Assembly (NCBI GenBank): GCA_000727475.1
Contig: KL647300.1
Coordinates: 129,881 to 193,880, forward strand
Length of the DNA stretch: 64,000 bases
DNA from: Sarcocystis neurona
Lineage: Eukaryota; Apicomplexa; Conoidasida; Eucoccidiorida; Sarcocystidae
Direction of reading: 5' to 3'
Position 1 is the first letter of the stretch, and each line of letters opens with the position of its first letter. This document shows, one piece after another, positions 45,076 through 57,144 of the stretch. The notes under the pieces were generated by a model. It was given only the letters and a program-made list of their open reading frames with translations. It was not told the origin of the DNA and made no database searches. The position numbers and the translations under genes are program-made.

Positions 45076-48000
45076 CATTCCAGCTTCCGAAAGAACGCGT
45101 TGAGGACATCGCCAACAACCGCTGCAGCGATTTTTGTGCGGCCCGCGTGGTGTTGCGGCCGGCGCATGAGACACGCTTTCCACTCTTCGCAAGGCTGTTG
45201 CAGGTATGGAGGAAGGGGGTGCAGCAGTTCGCATTTGTTGTCTCTGTGCTGCTGTCTGCAGCGAGCTGCTGCTGCTGCTGCGTGTACCTGCTGCTGCTGC
45301 TCGGTCTCTGCGATGTCGCTGTATAGCGCCGCAGCCAGGTGCAGCAGCAGCCACAGCAGGACGCAAAGCCAACAGCCACTCCATATCAACCGCAGCAGCC
45401 GCTGCCCCGCGTCTGCGGCAGCAGCCAGTCTGCTGCGCCTGCACGTGTCTGCCGGATGCAGCAGCGCGGGCGCAGGGGCTGCTGCTGCTAACGCCAGAAG
45501 ACGCGCCGCAGCATCGGCCGCGCAGCTCTCCCCACCAGCCGCACCGGCAGGGACGGCTGGCACTCGCAAGGAAGACGTCGGCAGTGGAACGACAGGCAGC
45601 AGGTCAGCGCAGCAGCGGCTGCTGCTTCCTCCTACTTCTGCTGCTGCTAAGTTGTCTGCCGAGCTCTTCGTCTTTCTCCTTGTCCCCGCTGCTTCACTCG
45701 TGGCGGGAGTCGCCAAGAAAGATGGCGCCCTGCCCCTGGTGCCGCTGCTGCTTCCCAGAGACGACGCAGGGCCACGCGCAGCAAAAGAACAAGAAGTGCA
45801 CCCGGGCGACGCGGAGAAAGTCGGGTGCCGCCACTCGCACGTCACCGTTGCCTTCCCGTTGCTGCAGCACGTGCTGCTGCTGCTACTGCTCAGGAAAGGG
45901 AAAGCTGATGCTGACGATGTGGGCGGTGCCGCTTGGGGAATCGACTGCCAGCACGGCCCACCAGCAAATCCGAGCGCAGCAACCGCAGCCGCGGACCGGG
46001 AATGCCCCAGCGGCTCGGCAAGCGATGCAAGACACAGCTCTTGCTGCTGCTGCTGCGGACCCCACTGCGACAGCTGTTCCTGCTGCTCCCAGTTCGACGG
46101 CTGCTGCAGTTCCCAGTGCGGCAGCTGCATCTGCGGCTGCAGAAAACGCTGGTGCTGTAGAAGAAGGCACTGCTGCCGTTGCTGCAGAAGGAGTTGCTGC
46201 TGCGCTGCTTGGCGTGCGAGGGAAACTTTCTCTGCTGCTGCAGCAGCCACTGCACTTTGGTGCCGTTGCTTCTCTTTTCTCCCCCGTGCAACAGCGACGA
46301 AAGAAAGCAGCAGCCCGGCAACCCCGCCCAGCTGCCAAGACTTGGCGGCGTCCTCCTGTACTGCCGCCGCCCCGCTTCTAAGCAGTGCAGGGGATGCCCC
46401 TCGTCCCCCTGCGCCCGCAGCTGCTGCAGCTGCCGCTTCTGTGTCTTCTCCAGTCGCAGCCGGGGCAGCGCCGTCAGACCTGTTTTCTCTGCAGACACCA
46501 GCAGGAGAGTAAAAAGGCATCAGCAGTGAAGGCCGCTCATCGCGGCACGTAGCCGTCTTCCCTTCAGAAACCTGCGCGGCCGCTGCCTCCCCGCATCTAT
46601 CCACGAGTGTCTTGCTCGTACTGCTGCTTTCCCCACCGTGTTCCCCCGTCACATCTCCGCTGCCCAGTGCCCACCACCACCCCTTCCTGCTGCCGCTGCT
46701 ACTGTTCTTTCTGCCGCTGCTATCGCCCTCTCTGCTGCTGGTGCCATTGCCGCTGCTGCTCGACAGCTGGGTGGCGCTGCAACGGCTGCAAGGGTCGGGT
46801 TGCCTGTCACTCGCGCAGCAGTCGTTGTAGGAGGAGGAGCAGCAGCGGCAGCTGCTCCGGCTTGAAAAAGTGCTCCGCCGCGACAAGTAGCTTCTACTGC
46901 CACAGACGCAGTGGCCGCTTCTCTGCACTTCCGTACTGCAGTGAGTACACGAGACGTTGCTCCCAGTACTGCCAGAGTCTGTGCTGCTGCTGCTGCTGTC
47001 CGCGCTGCTGCTGCGGCTCGCCGGAGGTGTGTTTCTACACGCTGCAGGTTTCTTCGCTGTGTGCCCGCGCGTCGACATTCTTCGCAGTTCTGAAGACGAC
47101 GGCACGGTTTCCTGGCTATAAAATATATTGAGACACCTTTTCCTCCTCCGCCCGTTGCACCTTGGGTTGCTGTTACTTCTTCTGCAGTACTCTCCCTCTG
47201 CTGCCGCCACGGCCCCGCTCGGTCCTCCTGCTCTCCCTGTTACTTCTTCTGCGTCGTCCTCGCTGCCACGAGCCGTCGTCGCGACTGTTGCTGCTTCTTC
47301 CTCTCCTGCTGCCACTGCCGCTGTCTTCCGTCGACCTGCGTCGCCACGGCAGTACAGGGACAGCGGCTTCCGCCGCCGCTCCCCGATCTTTCCGAGGGCT
47401 CCACTAGTTGTTTCTGCTGCTTCGCCGTTCCCTATCTCTGCTCCCGCTGCTCTCGCTGCTCCTCCTGTCCCCGCCCTACTTCTTGCTGCAGCAGGACCTC
47501 CGCTGCATGCAAGTGCCGCGCCGTCCCTCCCCCGCAACATAGAAGTCCCCGTGCTGCTGCCGAAGCCAGCAGCTGCAGCTGTCGCCACCGTGTCACCGGC
47601 AGGGGCTAGAGCAGCACCCCACCATCCCTGCAGTTTCCTGCTCCTTCTCCTTCGCGGCCGGTCTTCCTCTTTTTCGTCCAGCTGGTGGCACGAAGCAGAG
47701 GACACCACCCTCTTCCTGGCTGGGCCGGCAACGGCAAGTCCATCCGACGCAGCAGCAGCAGCAGCAGCAGAAGCGACAGCAGCAGCAAGCGAAGGAGGCC
47801 GCCGTTTACGGAAGCACCTGCTCTCCTGCAGAGGCGAGGAAAACTGTCTCTTTAGTGCATGCCCTGTGCTGCCAGTGCTGTCGCAAATCGAAGCCGAAAC
47901 AGACGGATGGCTGCTGGACACTGCTGCTATTTCTTCTTTCTTTGAAGTCCATCGCCCCTCCCTCCCTCGTCCTCGTGCTGTTGATACTGGACCTGCTGCT

Positions 48001-48149
48001 ACCTCAGGCGCTTCTGCTGCTGCTGCTCCAGATACTTTTAAACACTCAAAGGCGCGTGCCAGCGGTTCCTGCTTCTCCTCAGGAAGTGGGAGAGGGAACA
48101 GCATGCTCCTCGTAATGTCAGTGAACGGCTGCTTCTCTGAAAAAGGCAT
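45076..48149 (-). CDS. Large Ala/Ser/Gln-rich protein with nuclear-type basic motifs (3' exons not placed)
   Basis: The ATG at 48149 opens a frame of about 1,024 codons to a GTCAGT donor (45075, phase 2), the same donor word used by the 5.5-kb exon of the giant gene. The start is ordinary protein (MPFSEKQPFTDITRSMLFPL then PLPEEKQEPLARAFECLKV), followed by Ala/Ser-rich low complexity. Two clusters of basic residues (SRCFRKRRPPS, DRPRRRRSRKLQ) look like nuclear localisation signals. A Gln/Leu-rich part lies near 46170-46020, and the end is helical (RTKIAAAVVGDVLNAFFRKL). No known domain was recognised. Hidden introns within such a long low-complexity frame are possible, and two long plus-strand frames mirror it. 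Confidence 0.45.
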
Positions 48150-49670
48150 TTCTGCTGCCGGTGTGCCTTTCTCTGCTGTCCTGCTGCTGCCGTGACTGCA
48201 TAGAGGGCTTGCCTGCTATGAAACCGAGGGGGGACAAAAAAGGAAGGGACTTCGAAAGCTGGTGGGTCTCAGACGCTTCAGCTCGTGTTTGGCACATGGC
48301 TTAGAAATAACAGTGAATCATCTTCGGGAACGCTTTGGAGAGCACACACAATAGTGACACCACAGAAGTTGAAGCAAAGCAGGAAAAATTGTGAGCGATG
48401 CAGGGTAGAGAAAACAGTGTTTCCTGTATACGGAGATACGGCATTAAAGGGGAAGGTACTCCACTGATGGGAACAACAACTCAGAAGACGATGGAATGTG
48501 TTTACTCGCAACGCGGAGTGCAGAGAAGAAGAATTTTCTCGTACGCTTACACCGATACGGTCTGTACGTACGCTCTGTTGACCGTTTTTTAGCCCGTGTT
48601 CGACATTCGTGCACCGCGTCGGGGCACCACAGACACAGCAGTCGTCGCCACTGGACAATTCAGCGAGACTGGACGAAAATACACCTGATTTTTCCCCGCT
48701 TGCAAGACCTACGATGGGACCTCACCTTCTGCCGAAATAAGTAAACATCAGCGCAGCTCTGTCTCCATAACCTGTCGCACGTCTTCTGGCAAACGTCGGA
48801 GACACAGGAAAAAATTACAAACACATAGCTCCCTCTTAGTTGTGAAGACGCACACCTGTGTGCTCATGGTGGACAACCGTCACACAGCGGCCCTGGGCGC
48901 TTCAACTTGGGAAGGTTGCACGTCGATCAGAAGAGCTTGTATGCGCAGGCCACAGCGTTTCAAAGCGAGACGCTGTGCTGGCTTACAGAAACGACGGTAG
49001 GCAGCAGCTCAAAATAGCCGCGAGATGCCAGAGGACAGATGTCCGACGCTGAACACTCCTCCCCGAAGACAATGCCAGCGGCGCGACGGAGAAAGGAGGG
49101 TCCTTTGGGGAGGACAGTTCACCCGAGAAACGCGCAGACGACGAACCGCGACGGAGAAAGATCCTCCAGAGTTGATTCCTTCGCGGGCACATCAACTATG
49201 GTAACGTTACTGGGAGAGAGATCGGCCGAAATCGGCTGCCGAGCGTGTATACTACTCGAACTCCCCCATTAGCAACCTTTCTCACCCCATGAACATACAG
49301 AGTTTCCGCGCAACCAGGCCAGAAGGCTGCTCCCGCTGCGACAAACACATCAATAAAAGGAGATTGGAAGAAAATTCGACGCCTCAAGCTTCACACTGAA
49401 ACGGGCGATTTCTAAGGAGCAGGAGAGGATCACGCACCCTGCGTGCGGAGCGCCGCCTACAAGTAGCCCTCCGCCGACCACGCGACCAGTGCTGCATGCA
49501 TTCTCACCCTCGCCCCCACGTGAATGCATCAAGCAATGGAACACGTACACGTGAATTTGTGCACACAGAATTCTCAGTGTAGTTCAGTAAAGAAACTGTC
49601 GCTGCAGTAGAAGGCTGACCAGTGCGTCTATATAAAGAGATGCCATCATATGTAGGGACCCCGCACACAT
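48150..49670. other. Repeat-free spacer; no confirmed gene
   Basis: CAG tracts end at about 48,200. Minus frame 48658-48278 and plus frames near 48500 and 49040 are of chance length. Confidence 0.3.
49629..49636 (+). promoter_or_regulatory. TATA-like box
   Basis: TATATAAA lies 42 nt upstream of the ATG at 49671. TATA use in this group is uncertain, so this is a position-only observation. Confidence 0.2.
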
Positions 49671-49787
49671 ATGTCAGCTGAGCTGAAGACGCGCCTGGGC
49701 GGCTTGTGTGTTGCTACGTACGACACGAAGTATGTCTACAAGGCACAGCCGGGGTACTCCAGTGTCACTGAGCAGTTCCATCGAAAG
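49671..49787 (+). CDS. Possible first exon (39 codons)
   Basis: The ATG opens MSAELKTRLGGLCVATYDTK then YVYKAQPGYSSVTEQFHRK, ending in phase 0 at GTATCT. Composition is coding-like and a TATA-like box sits upstream. No signal peptide is seen. It may belong with the exon at 50704, but that exon's start phase is unknown. Confidence 0.3.
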
Positions 49788-50703
49788 GTATCTGCAAGGT
49801 CTACAGTTTTGCTTACGCGGGCACTGAGAGGACTACCTCCTGTACCTTTTGGCGGATTTCCTTGCACTTACAGAGCCCCGCATGATGTCGCTTCGGTCAA
49901 ATCAGACGTCGCTCTACGGGTATGCGGGCATAATCGCAGAAAACTGCCGTGTCACGGCGCAATGAAGTAGACGACTCCGTCTCTCGGTCACGCCGTCCTT
50001 TTAATCTCTAAAGAATCTCCACAACAATAAACCAATTCAGTATCCTTATCATGACTTACGAATGCGTTAAGCAGCGATGGATCCACGTAGTCGGGAGTAG
50101 AAAGCTACTGCAGCACTGGAAAAAAGTGTCTCTTGCCGCAGCGTTTGGGTTAGAAGACGCAGAACGGAGAGGGAGACAATGGTGAACATTTTCGTGCAGC
50201 TTAACGTCTTTACTGTCTAGAATGTGTATGACGTCTAGACGCCAACTCAAATCGACCTCCAGTGTGCGTACCCAATACGAGACTGGCAGACACTTCGCAT
50301 TCTAGTGATATTGCAGGGGTGTAATATGTGCGGCACTACATCTTGGTCAATATTAGTATTTTTTAGTGCAGTGTGTATTAGCGGTATGTTGTGGAACTGC
50401 AACTTTACATGGATGACTGGAATTAGAACGCTTAACTGTTGGCGTATGAGTGCCCAAATATCCACATGGCTGGGTTCCTCCGTATCCTGAACTTTTCATA
50501 CACCAACTCACCTAGGCCACATTATCTTATCGTCGTTGTCTTTCGCCGTCTTATGCATGCAGCCCCTTCCATAGATACCTGCTCATGAAGAGTTCGCGAA
50601 TGAGGGCTTAAAAGCGTCATGATAACCGAATCGTTGCTCGCGCTCCTCTTCTGCTTCCCCATCCCCAGGAAAGCGGGACTGACACAGAGAATGGCGGCTC
50701 ACA

Positions 50704-50961
50704 TTGCAACTGGGTGTGCCGCTGAAAAGAGGGGACACTTCTTCTGCGAAGATTTTCACTTGTATAACCCGGCCCGGGACAGAGCCACTGGACGAAAAGG
50801 AACTCTCTGACAATCGTCTGTTCCGGGAAGGATATGTGCGTGATATCGCAGCAGCTAAGGCTCACATCACACCCGCTGGAGATGAAATTATACGCGTTTT
50901 TACCAAGCAAATTGTTTCGCGCTTGTATTCGGTGTCTTGGTTTTATTGGCTCAAGTGTCAG
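50704..50961 (+). CDS. Possible exon of an unrecognised gene
   Basis: A frame with charged helical composition (EPLDEKELSDNRLFREGYVR then DIAAAKAHITPAGDEIIRVF) runs to a GTGTGT donor after CAG (phase 0). The frame continues open to 51048. The acceptor is uncertain because candidate AGs near 50725-50750 lack polypyrimidine tracts. The exact left end is approximate. Confidence 0.25.
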
Positions 50962-51612
50962 GTGTGTGTGACGTCCGAGACTAAATTCGTCTTTGTAGAT
51001 GCATTTACTTCTGCGCTTCGCCCACTTGCGTCCCCTAAAAACACATAAGACATCCTAGCACAAAGTCTCGCCACAGCGTGATTTGAGACGCCGAACAACC
51101 CCATTGTCCGCTTCGTCCGGGCACAGTACCACCGTCAAAACGCCCCAAAGAATCACATAACATGCCAGTTCTCTGCCGCCGCAAGCTTAACTGTATACGG
51201 CCTTGCAAGTGGGCTCCAATCGATAGACGCTGTCCATTGATTACTTCTTTCCGCAGGCGTGCTGCCATAACGCGCACGGAAATTTCTCATGGGCACACAT
51301 CTCTCGAACACTACGTGCGCAGTCGCCCTTTTCATACATGCTGCCATATATGCTAAATATGAAGCCAGTACTGAACGTTTCAAATGAAAGCACAAAGATA
51401 TATATATGTTACCGCGTACACACGTATGTATAGGTATATATTTATACATACACACATACGTATGTATTTGTATGCAGGATCTATTTCGTGAGTAATGACA
51501 AGAAAACACGTAGATTGGTGCAAAGAAAGCGTGAGTGGTCCACAAGTTGCTTGTGGAACGCCCACGTTTTCGCCTCGAGCTCCTGACAAGCGGCACAGCA
51601 GAACACTACATA

Positions 51613-51652
<40 letters not shown>

Positions 51653-54600
51653 TTGTGACTGTATGTGGTGCTCCTTGCATGTCTCTGATTGTGAACAGCT
51701 ACTCGGCTTGCGATGCGCGGAACAGCGGCCTTGTGACGCATGTGACGAAGTGGGTCTTTTGTCCCAGCTGGGATTCAGTGCAAAATTCTACATTTTTCAG
51801 CTACCAAACTTCCGGCACTGCTCGCCGTGTATTTGTGTTGCCGCGGCATTTAAAGCCGATGACGCTGCCGTGGTAACGGTATTTTCTGCCTACTGCGCTC
51901 CTCTTTTTAAAAAAGCCTTCTCTCTTTCGCCCCTATATGCGTATATATACACTTTCTTGAATGCCAGCCTAATTTGAGGACTTTCCTCGTGAACTGGTTT
52001 CACTCCAGTTCTCAGATGTTCTTCATAACTGGCGCTCTGAAGGGTCACGTTATTAAAGAGAGAATACGCCTACGGTTTTCTGCATTTGAGTGAAGTAGTC
52101 TGGCACAGGAGGGCGACGAAGTTACACGCTCTACACATTGACGTGTACCGAAATTCAACCTTCATGACTCCTCCGCGCACAGGCCCTGCGCGGCTGTGCA
52201 CAACCGTGTCTAATTGAAAGAGGCTTGAACAGGGTAACGTGGCTTATTGCCACTTGTGTGTTTTAGGTATAACCAGACCCCCCTTCACCAGTGCCCTTGC
52301 CTCCCTGTGTCCATTGTTTACTGAGAGGGCGCCGGCTTTAGACCTGCGCCTACTGTATAACAAGTAAATGCACCTGAGAGCTAATGTGTAGACGTAACTA
52401 AGCACTAAAACGTGTCCGTTCTCTGTTTCAATGCGTGTGGCGCATTTCCCTTCAGTGTAATGTCTACCAAGGAACGTCACATTCGTTTCATGCGTAACAA
52501 TTGTTGCACAGTTGGCGCTTGTGACTGTACATCTCCCATCCCGTACGGCTGAACGCGTAATGTCTTTCCGCACTTGTAGCTCTTGATCCCATCGAATGCG
52601 AAGTCACATTACAGGGGAATAATCGCCCATTTTTCTCCCACTGGGACCAACGCGTACGCATTCGAGAATTTTTCGTCTGCTTCCTTTCTCCCTGGGAAGT
52701 ACGCAGCGCGGACCCTCGCAGTTTGTGTTACACTTCCGCAGACAAGCCGAAGTCGTCACGTCCTTCAACAGAAGCAGCCCCCCACGGAAGGTACGCGGGA
52801 TCCTGAAGACGGAACATGAATGAAGGACATCAACAAAAACAACCCTATGTATTCCATTTTTCACTCTGCACAGCTAGCGGGTTGCATCAGTCACCTTCCT
52901 ATGAAGAAGGTGAACGGCAGCAATTCTGCGGATTCCATTTTCCTAGGTTCAGAGCTCTCTTTTGTGCGTTAGACTGTTGTAGGTTTGCATTTTGGATTAC
53001 GGTGTGTCTAGACACAAGTGTCCAGCACTGTTCAACGGTTGCACTGTTGTAAAGCACCGGTGCGTGTGTTCAGACGCAAAGGCGGATGGATACAGTAGAT
53101 GCGCACTCGTGTTTAGAAGCGCGTGTCTGTCGACAGAGAACCGAAAGCAGGAATCGAGTGTACACGAATAAGAAAGCGGCAAATCTGTGTCTAGACACAT
53201 GAGCGGAAAAACTACGAGCGGCGTAACTACTATTGTAAAGAAGGGGCCAGGAGGGTGCATCTGTCAAATGCTCGCACGAGAAAAGGGCTAAAAGCTCCTT
53301 CGCGTCTTCTCATCAGCAGAAGGAAGTGAGAGAATGAGGGTGCGCCTCTGGATTCATATACATGTACGCACATGTGCCTAGCCCAGCACATAAATTTCAA
53401 GATGTATAGGCATGTACGCACATGCGTCTACAGCAGTATGTATGTTTTCACATGGATAGCTACGTACACAAGTAAATATACGCATAATTGTATCTATCTG
53501 CATGTACATATACACATACATACGTATCTATACATATAAACGTGGACGTGCACACCTGTATACAGGTAGACTCGTGGTGCTGTGAGCATATCGAGAAGGG
53601 TATGAGTAGCTCTCTTCGTGTACTTCGGTGGCACTCTACCAACGTTTGGACTGTATAAAAGCGCTGGCTCACCATGCCGTGCTGCAGCCTCTCGATGGCT
53701 TTGTCACTTCGGTGAACTCGGGAAGGACGAGGCAAAACTACTGAAGAAGGACGTAAATTGTGAAATCATTGACCGCCTAATATAACGCAGTTTGGACGCT
53801 TTCGTGTATTTCTGCGTATTGTGTGTATCGCACTTTTGTTATGTGTAAATCTGTCGCTGAGTCCGTTGACACAAATTTACACTAGAATGCGTGCTCACTC
53901 ATTGTGTGTTGTATCTGCCTGTGAGTATTCATGCGTGCGACTTCACATACTCCACATCCGGGAAGAAACAGGCGGGATGGATCAAAGTTCTTCCCTACAT
54001 CGTGTACGCCTATGTATACACATGTATATATATATATAAGCATGGGTATATGGGTACGAAATGTAGCGCTTCGTATAGATATATCTGTACGTATGCTACC
54101 GTGCGAGTACACACAGAAATGTGTATCAGATTTACGCATATGCGTTCGTGCCTAACGAAGAGCTAGCCAGAAAAAAAGTACAACACGAAGTGAAGAGCCC
54201 TCTCGAGAGAGGCCGCAGATTTGTTTACTCCTGCGGTAGATGCGCGGGTGTACGTGTGTAGATAGTAGTCCAAGAAAAGGTACGCATGAAATTAACGGCT
54301 CATTCCTGTTGAAGGATGACCAGGGAAGTCAGCATTGCCAGAAAAGCGATAAAGGCGTACTGTTGACGTGTCCGAAGCCTCCGGAACCAGTATCAGCTAT
54401 GTCGCTTGCCGCAGGCAGATTTGTAATGAGCGTGAGGACGGAGCCTGCCAGCCATCTCTGTCTGCGGTCCGAAGTACAGATAATTAGAAACTCTGATTTG
54501 CTAGGGAGAAAATGCATGTGTAAAACATGTGCATATACGAGTAGGTGTGTCAGGAGGCACGATCATCAAAGCACGCGTATAGTTCGAAGGTGGCAGTCGA

Positions 54601-55300
54601 GATACAAAAAAATGCGAACGCATGTGCATTTCCGAGGAGACTCACAAAACAAGGAGCTAGATTAGAGGCTGCACCGAGGGACACACTTTAGATAAAGAGC
54701 TGCGTGAACACGCACACGTCCACACACGTATGCATTCATAAGAATGCTCACAAACGTGTACACCGATTTAGAAACATATAATTGAGTGAAGAATAACTGG
54801 CTACACTCGTAACAAAACTTCCCTAGACACGTACAGACGGATACGTCCGTTCCAAACAGACAGACTTTCCCTCAACCCTTCTTATCCACAATCACAAAAA
54901 GTATGCATATATGTGTGTATATATATATATATACATATATTTGCAATTCCACAGCTGTGGGCAGGTCGGTGTGTGTGTATGATAGGGAGGACATCTGTGT
55001 GTTGATAGTCTACCGCGGTTCCGCTTTATGTAGTAAGCTCTCAGGCTGCATAGTACCTGCATACGTGCACACTCAAGGACGTAAACCTATGTTGTAAACG
55101 ACAAAGAAAACACGCATCCATAAACGGTCGTGCACAGGGGACATACGTGAATCCAAACATGTTCGTAAGTACGCATTACAGATGGTTCACGTACGGCACT
55201 CACCTGTCGGGTGTTATTCCTTTCCTCATCAAGAATCTTTGTTGGAAAAGCTCCGCAGACATGAAAGGGTAGAGCAAGCGTCGACAGAGTGGGTGAGAAC
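50962..55300. other. No confirmed gene; one notable minus frame at 52597-52244
   Basis: The minus frame (about 118 codons, no ATG) has five Cys, possible N-glycosylation (NVTF) and a hydrophobic segment followed by Arg (VLVLSYVYTLALRCIYLLYS then RRRSK), like a small type I membrane protein, but no acceptor or start is found. A near-direct repeat of about 24 bp (GCATGTACGCACATG and flanks) occurs at 53360 and 53410. A minus-strand frame with symmetric splice sites lies at 55323-55201, overlapping the last exon of the next gene. The rest shows nothing. Confidence 0.3.
51612..51652. repeat. (TA)n(TG)n microsatellite
   Basis: About 12 TA units followed by about 8 TG units. Confidence 0.9.
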
Positions 55301-57144
55301 TCACAGAACCGCAAATGGAGTTCCTGCAACATGAGAAACTTTTTTCCCAAGAGAAAAAGGACAAGGAGGCACACGCGGTTGATGCGAGATTAGCTGTCTT
55401 CACTTCAATCTCTTCGCACGACAATAAGACGGACACATTACGGAGTGTGATTTCTTACCGAGAGCCTTCATCATTTCGCGTGCGCGCGGCCGGGGAAGCA
55501 ACGTCTTCAGGCGAACCAGGGCCTTATCTGCTCGTCTACAAGGAAGGAAACCATGGCGAACACTCGTGAAAACATGTGGAGGAGGACCAGTGGAAACGGA
55601 ATGTAGAGGCTGAGAAGAATGGACGGAAAAGGAACAGGCTAGTACAGGGGGAAAAAATTGAGAGAACGAGAAAAGTACAGCTGCGGCATTGGTTTACGTG
55701 CACTATAATCAACATACGAAAGGTCCTCTGACCTACGCATTACCAAAGAGAATAAAGAGAAGAGCCGGGACGCAATTTTACCTTCCACCTGAGAAGACGC
55801 GGGAGTTTAGCAAGGAGATCTCCTTGGCTGCACTCACATAGGAAACGTCGTCCCACACAGAAATGTGTGAAAATGGAGAATAGGTTTTAAGGACTTTTTA
55901 CCAGTGTCGAACATGCTTTTAATGTCTTCCATTGCTGGAACAATAAATGACAAATGCAGCGTTTACAGATTTCCCCTTTCAGACTTTGTGTCCTACTGTT
56001 CTGAAGACAAAGCAGAACTTCCTGGGCGACGGGGGCATTCGTACCTGTGTCACAGCCAGTAAACAATCGAAAGGTACAAGAGGCAGCACGACGCAAAATT
56101 GATATCGAAACACGCAGTTTTCCTCCGGTAACAAATTTCGGCTCTAGGACGTCTCTGCAGTATTACTACAGTTGTGGCTCTCATGCTTACATTCCTTCAC
56201 GACTGGCGTGTCTTTAATTCCTGAAGCAAAATCTTGAGTAAAAAGGAAGCAGGTTGCCACCCTCAAAGAACACATTATAAGACACAAAGATATGGGAGGC
56301 CCTTGAAGAGTCCTTGTCACTATGTGAACAAGTTCGTTCCTTAAAAGGTCTAGTTAATTATTTTTCCCACCCAAGGAAGCGAGGAACGCCGCCATGCCAT
56401 TAGCCGTGTTTGCCAAGTTTTGAATCCACGAAGGAAGCGCCTACACAGTTACATATAAAAATACGGTTGTCTACCTCTAGTGGCAAGTGTGCTGACAGAA
56501 CCAAATAACGGAAAAGGTCCTTACAAACGGAGTGTTGAGTTGCACTGGGACGCCGGGGACCTTCTCTGGTACGCGCGGGAGCCGTGGTTCCACTTTTAGC
56601 GTCTGCAAGTCGCGTCACCGTTATCGTGGGCGCTTCTGTGTGCTTCTGTTGTCAATAGGTACTGCATTTTGAAAAGACTTCCTGTAGCCAGCACGTACTG
56701 AAGTCCGGCGCACTAATAGTAGCTGTTGAGTTCAGCAGTTCGTTAAGCAACACATTCTGTGCTTGAGACCTCTTCAACATTAGCACGGCGCGGAGACAGC
56801 TGTTGCACTGATCTTTCAAAAGTGGACTTACACACCTACGGGCAGGCTTAGTGGAGGCAGCGGCACTGCAGCAGGTTCTACTGTGGGTTTTTGCACAGAG
56901 AGGGCGGGTGAAGCACTCATGGTCCTCTTGATTGAAATGGGATGTGTCGGTGCCACAAGGTTAAGTGGCTGCTCCGGCGCCATACCCACAGGTCCTGATC
57001 GTCCGTTTGATAATGTGCGGGGCAATGACTATTTAGAAACGGTGAGGACTTACCATTTGGATGAGAGCCGTATGCTTCGCAGTTTGCGCGGTAGGCGATT
57101 TGAATGACTATCAGAGCAGGTGCGGCTCTAATTACAGCAGTCAT
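55301..57144 (-). CDS. Small predicted secreted protein, six exons, all introns phase 1
   Basis: Exons on the minus strand: 57144-57054, 56994-56836, 56602-56525, 56044-55967, 55527-55459 and 55323-55301. Each is open, has GT..AG ends (donors GTAAGT, GTGTGT, GTAAGG, GTAAAC, GTAAGA), and every junction is phase 1. The product is about 165 residues. Exon 1 starts at ATG with a short hydrophobic stretch (MTAVIRAAPALIVIQIAYRA), possibly a signal peptide. Exon 2 is Pro-rich (APEQPLNLVAPTHPISIKRT; EPAAVPLPPLSLPVG). Exons 3 and 4 are both 78 nt and share TTAPA/TNAPV near their starts, hinting at exon duplication. Exon 5 is basic and helical (KALVRLKTLLPRPRAREMMK). Exon 6 codes only seven residues before TGA. 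The first intron is 59 nt. It does not match a family I know. Confidence 0.5.
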
